Of a DNA stretch of 64,000 nucleotides, positions 45,105 through 55,153 are shown in pieces. Origin of the DNA: Brachionus rotundiformis (taxonomy: Eukaryota; Rotifera; Eurotatoria; Ploima; Brachionidae); contig JAESIW010000200.1 of the NCBI GenBank assembly GCA_016802295.1, forward strand, positions 4,894,336-4,958,335, read 5' to 3'. Each line of letters starts with the position of its first letter. Positions within the stretch are counted from its first letter, which is position 1. The translations under genes were made by a program, and so were the position numbers. Below the pieces are notes generated by a model that worked only from the letters and a program-made list of their open reading frames with translations, ran no database searches and was not told the origin of the DNA.

Positions 45105-45773
45105 CTAATTATTGAATATGAAAAATTTATTTCAAATTTATGTCAAGGTCATAAATATAAACTTTTCTTTTATTTCCTTGTTCATAATATAATATTTTTT
45201 TCTATAACGTAAATATTATGCTTATTTTTTTAATATCTTTTGTTCTTCATGTGAACTTTAAACTTTTGTTAAATGATTTTACCTATATTCTTTTATTTTT
45301 CAAATTTTAAATTTCATTTTTTATCCACCTGGAAAAAAATTTTCGAAAATTCTAAATCATATTCTAAGTATCAAGATTAAAGTTAAATAATATAAAAATT
45401 GGAATTCAATTAAATAAATGGTTTAAAAATCAAAAAAAATTTCATATTAGAAACATTCATATAAGATATTTCAAATTATGATTCTTTATGCTTGAATTTG
45501 GGATCCAATTTAAACTTATTTTTCTTCTTTTTAATCTTTTAGAACACTTAATCTATGAAATAAAAATCTCTTATTAATTAAATCCAAAAAAATGTAACGA
45601 AAAGAAAATTAACACAAAAAGTTAGAATCAAACTTTTTCCATAATAAGCGGATATCCGATGCTTTATTTTTGATCTCATTGATTAAACAAGATGAACATA
45701 ACTGACAAAGATTTGGCCATAGATATATTTAGCGAATAGTCCAATTTTGAAGTCCTAAATAGAAAATCTACAG

Positions 45774-45848
45774 AACCTCTGATCTTTTGAACCCTTTGGA
45801 CACAAAACTTCGGATGATATTTTTCATTTGGCTTTCTTTTGACAAAGT
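45774..45848. other. Centre of the H3 palindrome
   Basis: A 75-bp non-symmetrical spacer between two arms of about 1.5 kb. Both H3 genes are transcribed outward from here. No gene in it. Confidence 0.85.
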
Positions 45849-46649
45849 CTGTAGATTTTCTATTTAGGACTTCAAAATTGGACTATTCGCTAAATATATC
45901 TATGGCCCAATCTTTGTCAGTCCAATTGCGTCTTTCTTTAACCATTTTACCGCTTCTTTCTATCCCTCACAGTATAAGGAAGATTTTTAACTGTGGTATA
46001 AAACTCATTACCTTTCTATGCAAGCATTCCTCGGACTGTTTCTCTGCTAATCATATGTTCATCTTGTTTAATCAATGAGATCAAAAATAAAGCATCGGAT
46101 ATCCGCTTATTATGGAAAAAGTTTGATTCTAACTTTTTGTGTTAATTTTCTTTTCGTTACATTTTTTTGGATTTAATTAATAAGAGATTTTTATTTCATA
46201 GATTAAGTGTTCTAAAAGATTAAAAAGAAGAAAAATAAGTTTAAATTGGATCCCAAATTCAAGCATAAAGAATCATAATTTGAAATATCTTATATGAATG
46301 TTTCTAATATGAAATTTTTTTTGATTTTTAAACCATTTATTTAATTGAATTCCAATTTTTATATTATTTAACTTTAATCTTGATACTTAGAATATGATTT
46401 AGAATTTTCGAAAATTTTTTTCCAGGTGGATAAAAAATGAAATTTAAAATTTGAAAAATAAAAGAATATAGGTAAAATCATTTAACAAAAGTTTAAAGTT
46501 CACATGAAGAACAAAAGATATTAAAAAAATAAGCATAATATTTACGTTATAGAAAAAAATATTATATTATGAACAAGGAAATAAAAGAAAAGTTTATATT
46601 TATGACCTTGACATAAATTTGAAATAAATTTTTCATATTCAATAATTAG

Positions 46650-46661
46650 TATAAAAATATA
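46650..46661 (+). promoter_or_regulatory. TATA-like box of H3 copy 4
   Basis: TATAAAAATATA, about 75 bases upstream of the ATG. Confidence 0.6.
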
Positions 46662-46735
46662 TGTATGTGTTTGAAAATTTATCTATTATTATTTGGATTT
46701 AGTTTGATTTAAAAACAAAGAAACAACAAAGTAAA

Positions 46736-47146
46736 ATGGCTCGTACAAAGCAAACAGCTCGTAAATCAACTGGTGGAAAGGCTCCAAGAAAACAATTGGC
46801 AACCAAAGCTGCTAGAAAGAGTGCACCAGCAACAGGTGGAGTAAAGAAACCACACAGATATCGTCCAGGTACAGTAGCGCTTCGTGAGATTCGCAAGTAC
46901 CAAAAGAGCACTGAACTGTTGATCCGAAAGCTGCCATTTCAGCGTTTGGTTCGTGAAATAGCCCAAGACTTCAAGACTGACTTGAGATTCCAGTCTTCAG
47001 CAGTTGCTGCTTTACAAGAAGCAAGCGAAGCTTATTTGGTTGGTTTGTTCGAAGATACCAACTTGTGTGCCATTCACGCCAAACGTGTCACCATTATGCC
47101 AAAGGACATTCAATTGGCAAGACGCATAAGAGGCGAAAGAGCTTAA
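46736..47146 (+). CDS. H3: Histone H3, copy 4
   Basis: Intact 136-codon H3, predicted protein identical to copies 1-3. It shares with copy 3 the GCG (Ala47) and ATC (Ile62) codons and the flanking base states. Its stem-loop is at 47180-47195. It lies in the right arm of the palindrome, head to head with copy 3 at about 1.7 kb between start codons. Confidence 0.99.
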   Translation: MARTKQTARKSTGGKAPRKQLATKAARKSAPATGGVKKPHRYRPGTVALREIRKYQKSTELLIRKLPFQRLVREIAQDFKTDLRFQSSAVAALQEASEAYLVGLFEDTNLCAIHAKRVTIMPKDIQLARRIRGERA

Positions 47147-47179
47147 ACAACATTCAATTTTTGTACATACATAACCCCC

Positions 47180-47195
47180 GGTCTTTTTCAAGACC
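47180..47195 (+). promoter_or_regulatory. Histone mRNA 3' stem-loop, H3 copy 4
   Basis: GGTCTTTTTCAAGACC, 33 bases after the stop codon. Confidence 0.95.
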
Positions 47196-47744
47196 AAATA
47201 CATTCTAAATGAATAAAGCAAATACTCATCATTTTAATTTTAGAAACTCGACCATTATCTATATAATTGCTTTATATAATTCTTAGACCAAATACCATAT
47301 AAAATATTTGAAAATTTAATATTTAATATCATTGTATTGTAAATATTCTTTTCAAGCTAATATTAACATCTATATGAATTAAAAAATCCTGATTCTTTTT
47401 AGACATATTATAAGTGACATACATATCTTTTTTTAGTAAATGAATTTTCTCTTTCATTTTTTCTCATAAACTTTATTTTTTGACATTTCAATAGTTTAGA
47501 TAATAATATTCAAAACTCTGAAAACAAATTCTTTTTAATTTTCATCTTAAATCTCTAAAATTAATATCCTTGTTCTATTTATATCTTAATCTAGAACCCT
47601 GATTTTTCGAATTACTAATTTTAATGGAATTTATGGTTTATTTATATTTTTGTAATGGGCTGAAAATTAATTTAAAAATTAAAATCTAACTTTTTTTTTT
47701 TATAAAATATAAAAAATAAAATATTTCACTCCTAATTTTAAATA

Positions 47745-48495
47745 ATGCCATTTGATGCTAAAAAGTTTCTTAAATACTCTGTTATTGTAATAAATGTTAT
47801 TATAGTTTTATGCGGTATAATTTTACTCGCTATAGCTTCATCGATTCAAAGTCAGATTAATTCTACAAGGCTGAATGATACAATTGCAGGCTATTCTCTC
47901 TCAGCTGGTTCAATTCTTGGTATAATTACCGGTATTCTATTAATAATCCTCGGAGTTGCTGGAATTTATGCTGGAGTTAAAGAAAAATACAAACTTCTTG
48001 TAGCTTATACTGGATCAATGGCAACTGTTTTTGTGATTCAACTGATTACTGGTGCTGTTGCTCTCACAGCCCGATATAATACACAGTATCTTAGATCACT
48101 GAATAGCATTTATCAAAACAATTTTGCCATTAATTCAACTAATGAGGCAAAAAGAGATTATCTTCAACAATATTTTAAATGCTGTGGATGGAATGGTATA
48201 AATGATTATATTGTCTCAGAAAAATCAATAATTGTTCCTGTTAGTTGCTGCAAAAATCCAGAAACTTGTGACCAAAATGATTTGAGTAATTTATATGATA
48301 TGGCTTGTAGAGAGCCTATTTCGCTTTATGTTGGTCATTTTATTGAAGTTATTGGCGTTTCATTGGTAATTATTTAAAAAAAAAATTAAAATTTATATTA
48401 ATGAGTATTTATTTAAGATTATATTTTCAGTAATCAATTTAATTTCGATCATATTCACTGCTGTTTATTGTAAGAAACTAAAAACAGAAGTATAA
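47745..48495 (+). CDS. Tetraspanin
   Basis: Exon 1 encodes three membrane segments: YSVIVINVIIVLCGIILLAI (residues 11-30), SLSAGSILGIITGILLIILG (about 51-70) and LLVAYTGSMATVFVIQLITG (about 83-102). A large extracellular loop follows with the CCG signature (FKCCGWNGINDY) and further cysteines in PVSCC, ETCDQN and DMACREP. The intron runs from the donor TTG|GTAATT (about 48373) to TTTAAG at about 48419. Splicing continues the fourth segment as SLIIFSVINLISIIFTAVYC and ends KKLKTEV, giving about 232 residues. Tetraspanins organise membrane microdomains and partner receptors. The loop has CCG plus four other Cys, a common six-Cys pattern. Specific orthology not assigned. Confidence 0.93.
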
Positions 48496-48773
48496 ACTTA
48501 GTGATTCATCGTTATCTTTTATCAAAAACAAAATATATCAAATTTTTTTAACTTTTAGATTGATATAAATTGATATAATTCAAGCTTTTAAGACTTTAAT
48601 TATTGAATAAATATTAAAAAAGTTTAGATATTAAATGTCAAATTTTGATCAATTTTTTTTCAGATTTGATTATTAATTTTTATTATTATTTTTTTAAATA
48701 TTTATTTTCTTTTAAAAAAAAGGTTTTAATCTGAACTTTATTTACAATATTCTTGAGATATTTTAATAAGAAA

Positions 48774-50325
48774 CTATTTTCGACGATCATAACTTTTTCC
48801 ATCACGATCTCTACTCCTGCGACGATCACTTTTACTGTATCTATGCGTATCTTCATACCTATCTTTTTTGATTTCTTTTTCTTTATGTCTATCTTTGTAT
48901 CTATCTCTACTGCGATTTCTCTCTCTACTCTTATCTCGTCCATCTTTTTTTCTATTGTCATATCTTGCTTTTGAAGATTGATAATTATCATATCTGTGAC
49001 CACGTTCCGTAATTGGCTCATATTTGCCACTATCTCTATTTTCTTCATCAAAAATCAATTGGTAACCATGACCACGCCGAGATTTATCTGTAAATTTAAA
49101 CTTCTGTCTGCTCTCTTCTCTTTTCAATTCATCTTTGAAATTTCTATTATCTTCAAAATATCCAGTTCCGGTACCTTTACCTTTCCACTTGACTTTTGCT
49201 ACCGACTGACTAAAATCAACATGAATACGACGGTCGTCAATCAATACATTGTCCATTTTAAAATAGGCATTTTCACAGTCTTCTTGCCGATCAAACTCTA
49301 TAAAAGCATAGCATAGAGAGTCTCCTGTTTTTTTGTCTCTGATCACTTCGCATGAATTTATTTTACCAAATCTGGAAAAAATAAGCTCCAAATCTTCATC
49401 TGTTGTCACCGGATTCAGCTTACAAACAAACAGTACGTTTTCAGGCGGCTTTATATCCGCATCCGGAATATCTCCTATTATTTCGAGCAATTTTGCTCTT
49501 GTTTTAGCTTCTCTTTGATTCATAAATTTTTCAATTTCTTCTGGACTCATTCCTTCAAGCTGATCAACATCTTCATCTATTCTTATCCGGTCACTTTGAA
49601 TGCGCTCTTCAGTTGGTTCAGGAGAAGCACGACCATTTTCAACACTGAGAGCAGCAAAGTCCTCGAATGGGTCGTCTAATATTACCGTGTGCATGATCCG
49701 AATATCCTGGTATGGACGCCCTTCTTTGTCACATATCCACTCATTTAACTTTTCCAACACTTCAAAACCTTTGGCAACCTCACCGAAGACTGTGTGCTTC
49801 CCATCCAAATAATCTATGTTATCAGCCAGGGTAATCAAAAATTGTGAACCGTGAAGATCGCTTCCATTGTTTATCATTGAGACAGTGCCCATTTTTCGAT
49901 GTTTTATCAGCGGAAAACGCTCCATCTCAAAATATCTAGCTTGTTCTCCATAAACAAAACTATTCAAAAATTAAAGATAAATTTTAAATAAAAAAAGTGA
50001 TTTTTCTACTAACCTAAAAATTGATTCTCCTCCTCTACCTGTTCCGGTAGGGTCTCCAGTTTGAGCAATGTAGTTTTCCTATAAGATTAATTTCTTTATT
50101 GAATTTTACAATCGTTTTACTTTACTGAAATTTACCTGTTTGTAATGGAAAAGACAAAAATTGTAATACTTTATTTTACAAAGTTTTAAAAAATTTTTGC
50201 AGCCTTAAATTTTGAAGTTATCTAATAAATTATAGGATAAAAAAGATAATTATACATGTTGGACGTTCGTCTACATATAAATCTATAACAAAGTCTCCAA
50301 TCGAAGTTTCAACCACTACTGACAT
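48774..50325 (-). CDS. PPIL4: Peptidyl-prolyl cis-trans isomerase-like 4 (cyclophilin - RRM)
   Basis: Exon 1 starts MSVVVETSIGDFVIDLYVDE (50325). Next come CCKNFLKLCKIKYYNFCLFH and NYIAQTGDPTGTGRGGESIF, then the large exon from 49967 with RKMGTVSMINNGSDLHGSQF and LDGKHTVFGEV. After an acidic linker comes an RRM (NVLFVCKLNPVTTDEDLELI, LCYAFIEFDRQEDCENAYF, VHVDFSQSV-type end: IHVDFSQSVAKVKWKGKG). The C-terminus of about 130 residues is Arg/Asp/Lys/Ser-rich with many RD and RS/KD repeats. The layout equals human PPIL4. The RRM core is almost identical to human, whereas the tail is divergent. PPIL4 is a nuclear, spliceosome-associated cyclophilin. The usual cyclophilin active-site Arg/Phe/Trp set is partly replaced in this subfamily. 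Confidence 0.96.
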
Positions 50326-50538
50326 TTGAAAAAAAAAGCTAACAATTTTAGATAATTTTTTTTAATTAATATGTACTCACATTTCAGTTTAACTTGAAAT
50401 TTAGTGAAAATGTTTTTAAAATTTTGCAATATATTATCTTTATCAAAAAATTAAGAGAATTAGAGTCATATGACCACTTTTTTAAACAAAAAATTAAAAT
50501 CAATTAATTCACTTTCATATTCAGATGGATAAATAAAA

Positions 50539-53300
50539 ATGTCGAAAAAAGAATCCAAATTAAAAAAAGTAGCCTTTTTCGATCACCAATGCTCTGGTGA
50601 AGATGAAGAAATAAATTTATTACAAGACAGTAAAAATGTAATTTATTTGAAAGCTTTTAATCCATGGCATAATTGCCAAATATTAGCATGGCTACTTTAA
50701 TGGTAGATTTAATACGAAATATATTTAGGTCAACTATTCTTCTATTAATGGTGATTGCTCAGGAGAATTCATCATCCAAAATTTATATGAGAATTCAGCA
50801 TGCTATCTTGAAGAAATGAAGCAAAATGATCACGAATTTTTATCAAATAATTATGAAGTAAGTTAAAAAAAATAAAATTATATATATATATATTTTTTTA
50901 AATTTAATCAGAGTTTAGATTATGATAAAGTTTATAACATGATAGATATGAATAAAGAACCTAAGTCTGCAAATGTAAATCTTTTTCATTTTTCTGACAA
51001 TTTTGTTTAATTTACAAAATTTAAGAGTATTTTTGTTAAAAATTTATCTAGATGGATTGTTATGTTTTTAGTTGGCATTTGTACCGGTCTAATTGGCGTA
51101 ACTATTGATTATATAGTTGAAGTTTTTTCAAAAATCAAGTATTCATTAATTGCCAATAGTATTACAGAATGTACAGCAGAAGGTTGCTTGTGGAAACCAT
51201 TAACTTTATGGGTTGGATCAAATATTGGATTTAGTCTTTTGTCTGTACTTCTGGTTGTTTTTCTAGCAGTAATTATATTAGATACAGCTTTTTCTAGATT
51301 TTAAATCCAAATCTTTTCTTCAAAAAAGCCAGCATCTCGAGGAAGCGGAATACCAACAGTTAAATGTTATCTAAATGGAGTAAAAATTCCAAAAGTAATT
51401 CGCATTAAGACCTTGATTTCAAAAGTATTTGGAATAGCCACCGCAGTTCTGGGGGGTCTTGCTTGTGGAAAAGAGGGACCTTTGATTCACAGTGGAGCCA
51501 TAATCGCTGCTGGAATATCACAAGGAGCTTCTAGTTCACTTGGCTTAGATTTGAATGTATTAAAAAATATAAAAATTAAGCTATTTGTTTTAAAAAATTT
51601 TATTTAAGATTTTTAAATATTATCGATCAGATACAGAAAAAAGAGATTTTGTTTCAGGAGGCGCAGCGGCTGGAGTCGCTGCAGCTTTTGGTGCACCTGT
51701 TGGTGGAGTTTTGTTTAGTTTAGAGGAAGGAGCTTCGTTTTGGAACCAAAGCTTAACATGGCGAATTGTAATTAACCTAATCATTAATAATTAGAACAAT
51801 TTTAAATTAAATTTGATAATTCAAGTTTTTTGGCTCAATGGTTAGCACATTTACATTAAACATATTTTTAAGTTTAATCAAAGGAAATTTTGGTGACTTG
51901 TCAAATCCTGGTTTGATAAATTTTGGAAGATTTCAGGACATTACCTATTCGTGGTTTGAGCTTGTTATTTTTATTATCATGGGATCTATCGGAGGCCTAA
52001 TAGGTGCTTTATTCAACTATTTAAATATTAAACTGACCAAATTTCGCAATCGTTATGATGAAAATAAACTACTAAACATACTTGAATGTATTTTAGTAGC
52101 TGCGACATCGGCAGTGATAGGTTTTCTGCTAAGCTATTTCGTTAGTAAAGATTGCCAGCCTATTGGTCGTGATTTGGTATCAAAATATCCCGTTCAATTG
52201 TTCTGTGATGATGGTCAGTACAATGCTATGTCTGGTCTTTTTTTTCAAACACCTGAAAATAGCTTGAGATCTTTGTTCCACAATCCACTGGGTTCATTCG
52301 ATCCAATTACTTTGGGTGTATTTTGTATAGCTTACTTTTTCCTAGCTGTATGTACCTATGGATTAGCAATCCCTGGTGGTCTTTTTATTCCAAGTCTGCT
52401 CACCGGAGCGGCTTGGGGCCGTTTGATAGGGCTTGGAATATCTTATTATTTCCCAAACTTGCATTTGGATCCAGGCAAATATGCCTTAATTGGAGCAGCA
52501 TCAACTTTAGCAGGATTGCTAAGAATGACTCTAAGCTTGACTGTTATCTTAACTGAAGCAACAGGCGACATTTCTCTTGGTATTCCAATTATGTTCTCAG
52601 TTCTAGCTGCCAAACTTACTGGAGATTTATTCAATGAGGGCATTTTTGATATGCACATAAGCTTAAGTGGAATTCCTCTTCTGGATTGGGAGTAATTTTT
52701 TGACATTTGGTAAAATTTGAGCTAAAAATTCTTTAAAGACCTCCAGCTACTACCGAAAAATTAAATATCCAAGATGTAATGAGCCATCCAGTTGTCGTAT
52801 TTAAAGAAAAGGAAACGGTTGGACATTTATTACAAATTCTGAATAAAACACACCATAATGGTTATCCAGTGGTAGATGATAGCCAAGTTTCTAATTCTTC
52901 ACATTTCGGACTTCTAAAGGGGCTAATTTTGAGACATCAATTAATAACCTTATTAAAAAGAGAATGCTTTTTAAATAATGACATTTTATTAAGACCAAAA
53001 GATTTCCGCGAGTATTATCCAAGATATATTGATATAAAAGATATTCATATTGAAGATTGTTACATGAATTATGAGCTAGATTTAAGACCTTACATGAATT
53101 TAGCTCCGTATTCACTTACAGAAGACTCTAATTTACCAAGAGTTTTTAGGCTCTTTCGTGGTCTTGGTCTTAGACACTTAGTTATTGTTGACAAACGAAA
53201 CAATGTTGTTGGAATAGTGACACGTGTTGACTTGGCGCGTTACAAAGCTCATGTTGGCCTCAAAAACACAGTTGTAACTGAACTAAAAGTTACAAAATAA
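50539..53300 (+). CDS. CLCN7: CLC-7-type chloride/proton exchanger
   Basis: About ten exons. The N-terminus (MSKKESKLKKVAFFDHQ) is cytosolic with acidic and dileucine-like residues (EEINLLQD). Core motifs: GSGIPTVKCYLNGVKIPKVI, GGLACGKEGPLIHSGAIIAA (gating Glu in GKEGP), FVSGGAAAGVAAAFGAPVGG, VLFSLEEGASFWNQSLTWR (second Glu in SLEEGASFWN, the proton glutamate position of exchangers), CTYGLAIPGGLFIPSLLTGA and WGRLIGLGISYYFPN. A 60-bp intron removes the frame end near 51280-51345 to rebuild FLA-PASRGSGIP. The C-terminal exon (from about 52740) has two CBS domains ending LGLRHLVIVDKRNNVVGIVT, RVDLARYK. The order and motifs match CLC-7, the lysosomal 2Cl-/H+ antiporter. The last 47 nt of coding sequence and the 3' UTR are duplicated at 54714-54808. 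Confidence 0.95.
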
Positions 53301-53347
53301 TTTTTTAGTCAATTTTTTTCCACAATTTTTAGAACATGAAAATAAAA
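53254..53347 (+). repeat. Direct repeat, copy 1 (end of CLC-7 gene)
   Basis: The original location: coding end, stop and 3' UTR up to AAAATAAAA. Repeated at 54714-54808 with one extra T. Confidence 0.95.
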
Positions 53348-54092
53348 TTTTAAACTAAGTTGTTATATAGGCTTTACTGGTGGTCGCATATTCTCATATT
53401 TTAATAGTTCTAATTTAGTTTTTTTTTTGATTAGTTAAAGTTATTTTAATGAATAAAGAGTATTGAAAAAAGTTTTCCATAGATACTTTAAAACCTAAAT
53501 TGTCCTAATATTATAAATGCAATTAAAATGATTCCAACTTTTTTGAATTTTTTCAGTGATGTCTCTTTATTTTCTTTATAAATAAGTCACTCTACCAACT
53601 CGGTTAGACAGTTTTTTTTATGTCTCAAATTAAAAAAACTGAGTTATTTTACATTGAGTTAATTTTTACGTAGTCAAGTGGAATTGAATATCTATCACCT
53701 CGGAAATATAAAATTTAATAATGTTTTAATAATTCAATAAAATTAATCCTTCAATTTGACGATCATGAATTTTAAATTTTTAAGATATCCAACATAAACT
53801 TTTCTTTTTAAATAAAATTGTTTCTCTTTATTCAATGAATTTTTAATAATGTAGAAATGTACAGAAAAATTAAAGAATTGTTAAAGTCCAGGAAGATTTA
53901 TGGATATAAGTTTTTGTGGTTACAGATTGATTTTCTTTTCTTCAATTTGTGGTAATTTAATCGATTGCTAATTAAATCTGTACAGCAAACATGCATACTA
54001 ATCGAAGTGAATTATCAAAAGACATTCCTATTATTTTTAATTGAAATTTGATAAAATAATTATTTAAATACGATGTTTTTATGACGGTTTTA
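53301..54092. other. Intergenic segment between CLC-7 and a LINE fragment
   Basis: AT-rich. A tRNA-like string on the minus strand near 53585-53615 (CGAGTTGGTAGAG) has no matching stems around it. The last 21 bases, 54072-54092, recur at 54810-54830. Confidence 0.6.
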
Positions 54093-54713
54093 GTAGTAGT
54101 AGTAGTAAATAATACTGCGACCCTATTGGGTTAAGCTTCTTCGAAGCTATGGCAGTAAATTAGACTGTTTCTTGAGCCATTTGTCCAGGTTAATTTTGAA
54201 ATTAATGATTGATTCGGAATTGACGATGTACTGAGGTAGACTATTCCAGACATTAACTACTCGATTTGTTAAAAAATGATATCGTTGCATGCAACTTTTC
54301 ACATCTTCTCTAACTATACATTTGTCATGTCTTCTTAAGCTATACGACTGGTTTCGAGAAAAATTAATACCATTTTCAAAATTGATAATTTCGTATCTTT
54401 TAATAACTTTAAAAAGTTGGATTAAGTCTCCTCTCATCCTTCTAACTTTGAGATCAGTTAAATTTAGTATTTCAAGTCTTTTAGAGTAGTCAAATTTTCG
54501 AAGTGAAGGGATTATTTTTGTCATTCTTCTTTGTACTTTCTCGATTTCAAAAATATCTTTTTCAAGAAATGGACACCATGAACTAATGGCAAACTCTAAA
54601 TGAGGTCTAACCAGTGCTGTGTAGAGCATTCTCAATGTATCAATGTTTAAATTTCTGAAACTTTTTCTAATCATAGCTAAAATACGATTTCCTCGACTCG
54701 TGCAATATTTTAC
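54093..54713 (-). mobile_element. 5'-truncated CR1-like LINE, 3' fragment
   Basis: The minus strand encodes MIRKSFRNLNIDTLRMLYTA, LVRPHLEFAISSWCPFLEKD, IFEIEKVQRRMTKIIPSLRK, LTDLKVRRMRGDLIQLFKVI and NRVVNVWNSLPQYIV, the post-RT region typical of CR1/L2-type elements. The stop is at about 54147. The 3' end runs into (TAC)n at 54107-54093. Everything 5' of this, including endonuclease and RT catalytic motifs, is missing. The surviving 175-codon frame is open, so insertion may be recent. It is flanked by a 21-bp direct repeat (54072-54092 and 54810-54830), with a copied CLC-7 piece between the 5' end and the second repeat. Confidence 0.88.
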
Positions 54714-54808
54714 TTGGCCTCAAAAACACAGTTGTAACTGAACTAAAAGTTACAAAATAATTTTTTAGTCAATTTTTTTTCCACAATTTTTAGAACATGA
54801 AAATAAAA
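54714..54808 (+). repeat. Direct repeat, copy 2 (displaced CLC-7 gene end)
   Basis: Duplicate of 53254-53347, inserted exactly between the 5' end of the LINE fragment and the second 21-bp repeat. Confidence 0.95.
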
Positions 54809-54830
54809 AGATGTTTTTATGACGGTTTTA

Positions 54831-55153
54831 AATTTGATCTTTATCAAAAATTAAGACTTTAGTTTTGATTTTATTCTTCTATATATTAAATTATTAATTT
54901 TATTAAAAACTAACAGTTATAAAAACAATCAAAAAAATTGAATTGTATTACCCTTTTACAAAAAATATTATTTTTTATTAGTTATAAAAAAATATTATTT
55001 TTAGTACTTAAAAAGTTATATATTTAAATAAAAGAATTGTATTATGAAAATTTAAACATAATTTAAGATTATTTTGTTTAAAATTAAAAAAATTGTAATC
55101 TTGCATTCAACTTTTTAGTAAAATTATTAAATTTAAAATCTTAATTTAAAAAA
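54831..55153. other. Spacer before YARS2
   Basis: AT-rich; should contain the YARS2 promoter. No element recognised. Confidence 0.5.

Larger units (their letters stand above)
44296..45773. repeat. Left arm of H3 palindrome
   Basis: About 1.48 kb, nearly identical in inverted orientation to 45849-47458, with only a 75-bp centre between them. It carries H3 copy 3. Relative to the right arm it lacks about 125 bp between GATGAACATA and ACTGACAAAG near 45700. Confidence 0.95.
45849..47458. repeat. Right arm of H3 palindrome
   Basis: Inverted partner of 44296-45773, carrying H3 copy 4. It is longer by about 125 bp at roughly 45928-46053. That extra segment encodes nothing recognisable. Confidence 0.95.

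Noticed and set aside
53580..53620. tRNA-like D-arm string on the minus strand (CGAGTTGGTAGAG)
   Set aside because: No acceptor stem, anticodon stem or T-loop (GGTTCGA-type) could be found at proper distances, so it is at best a degenerate remnant.
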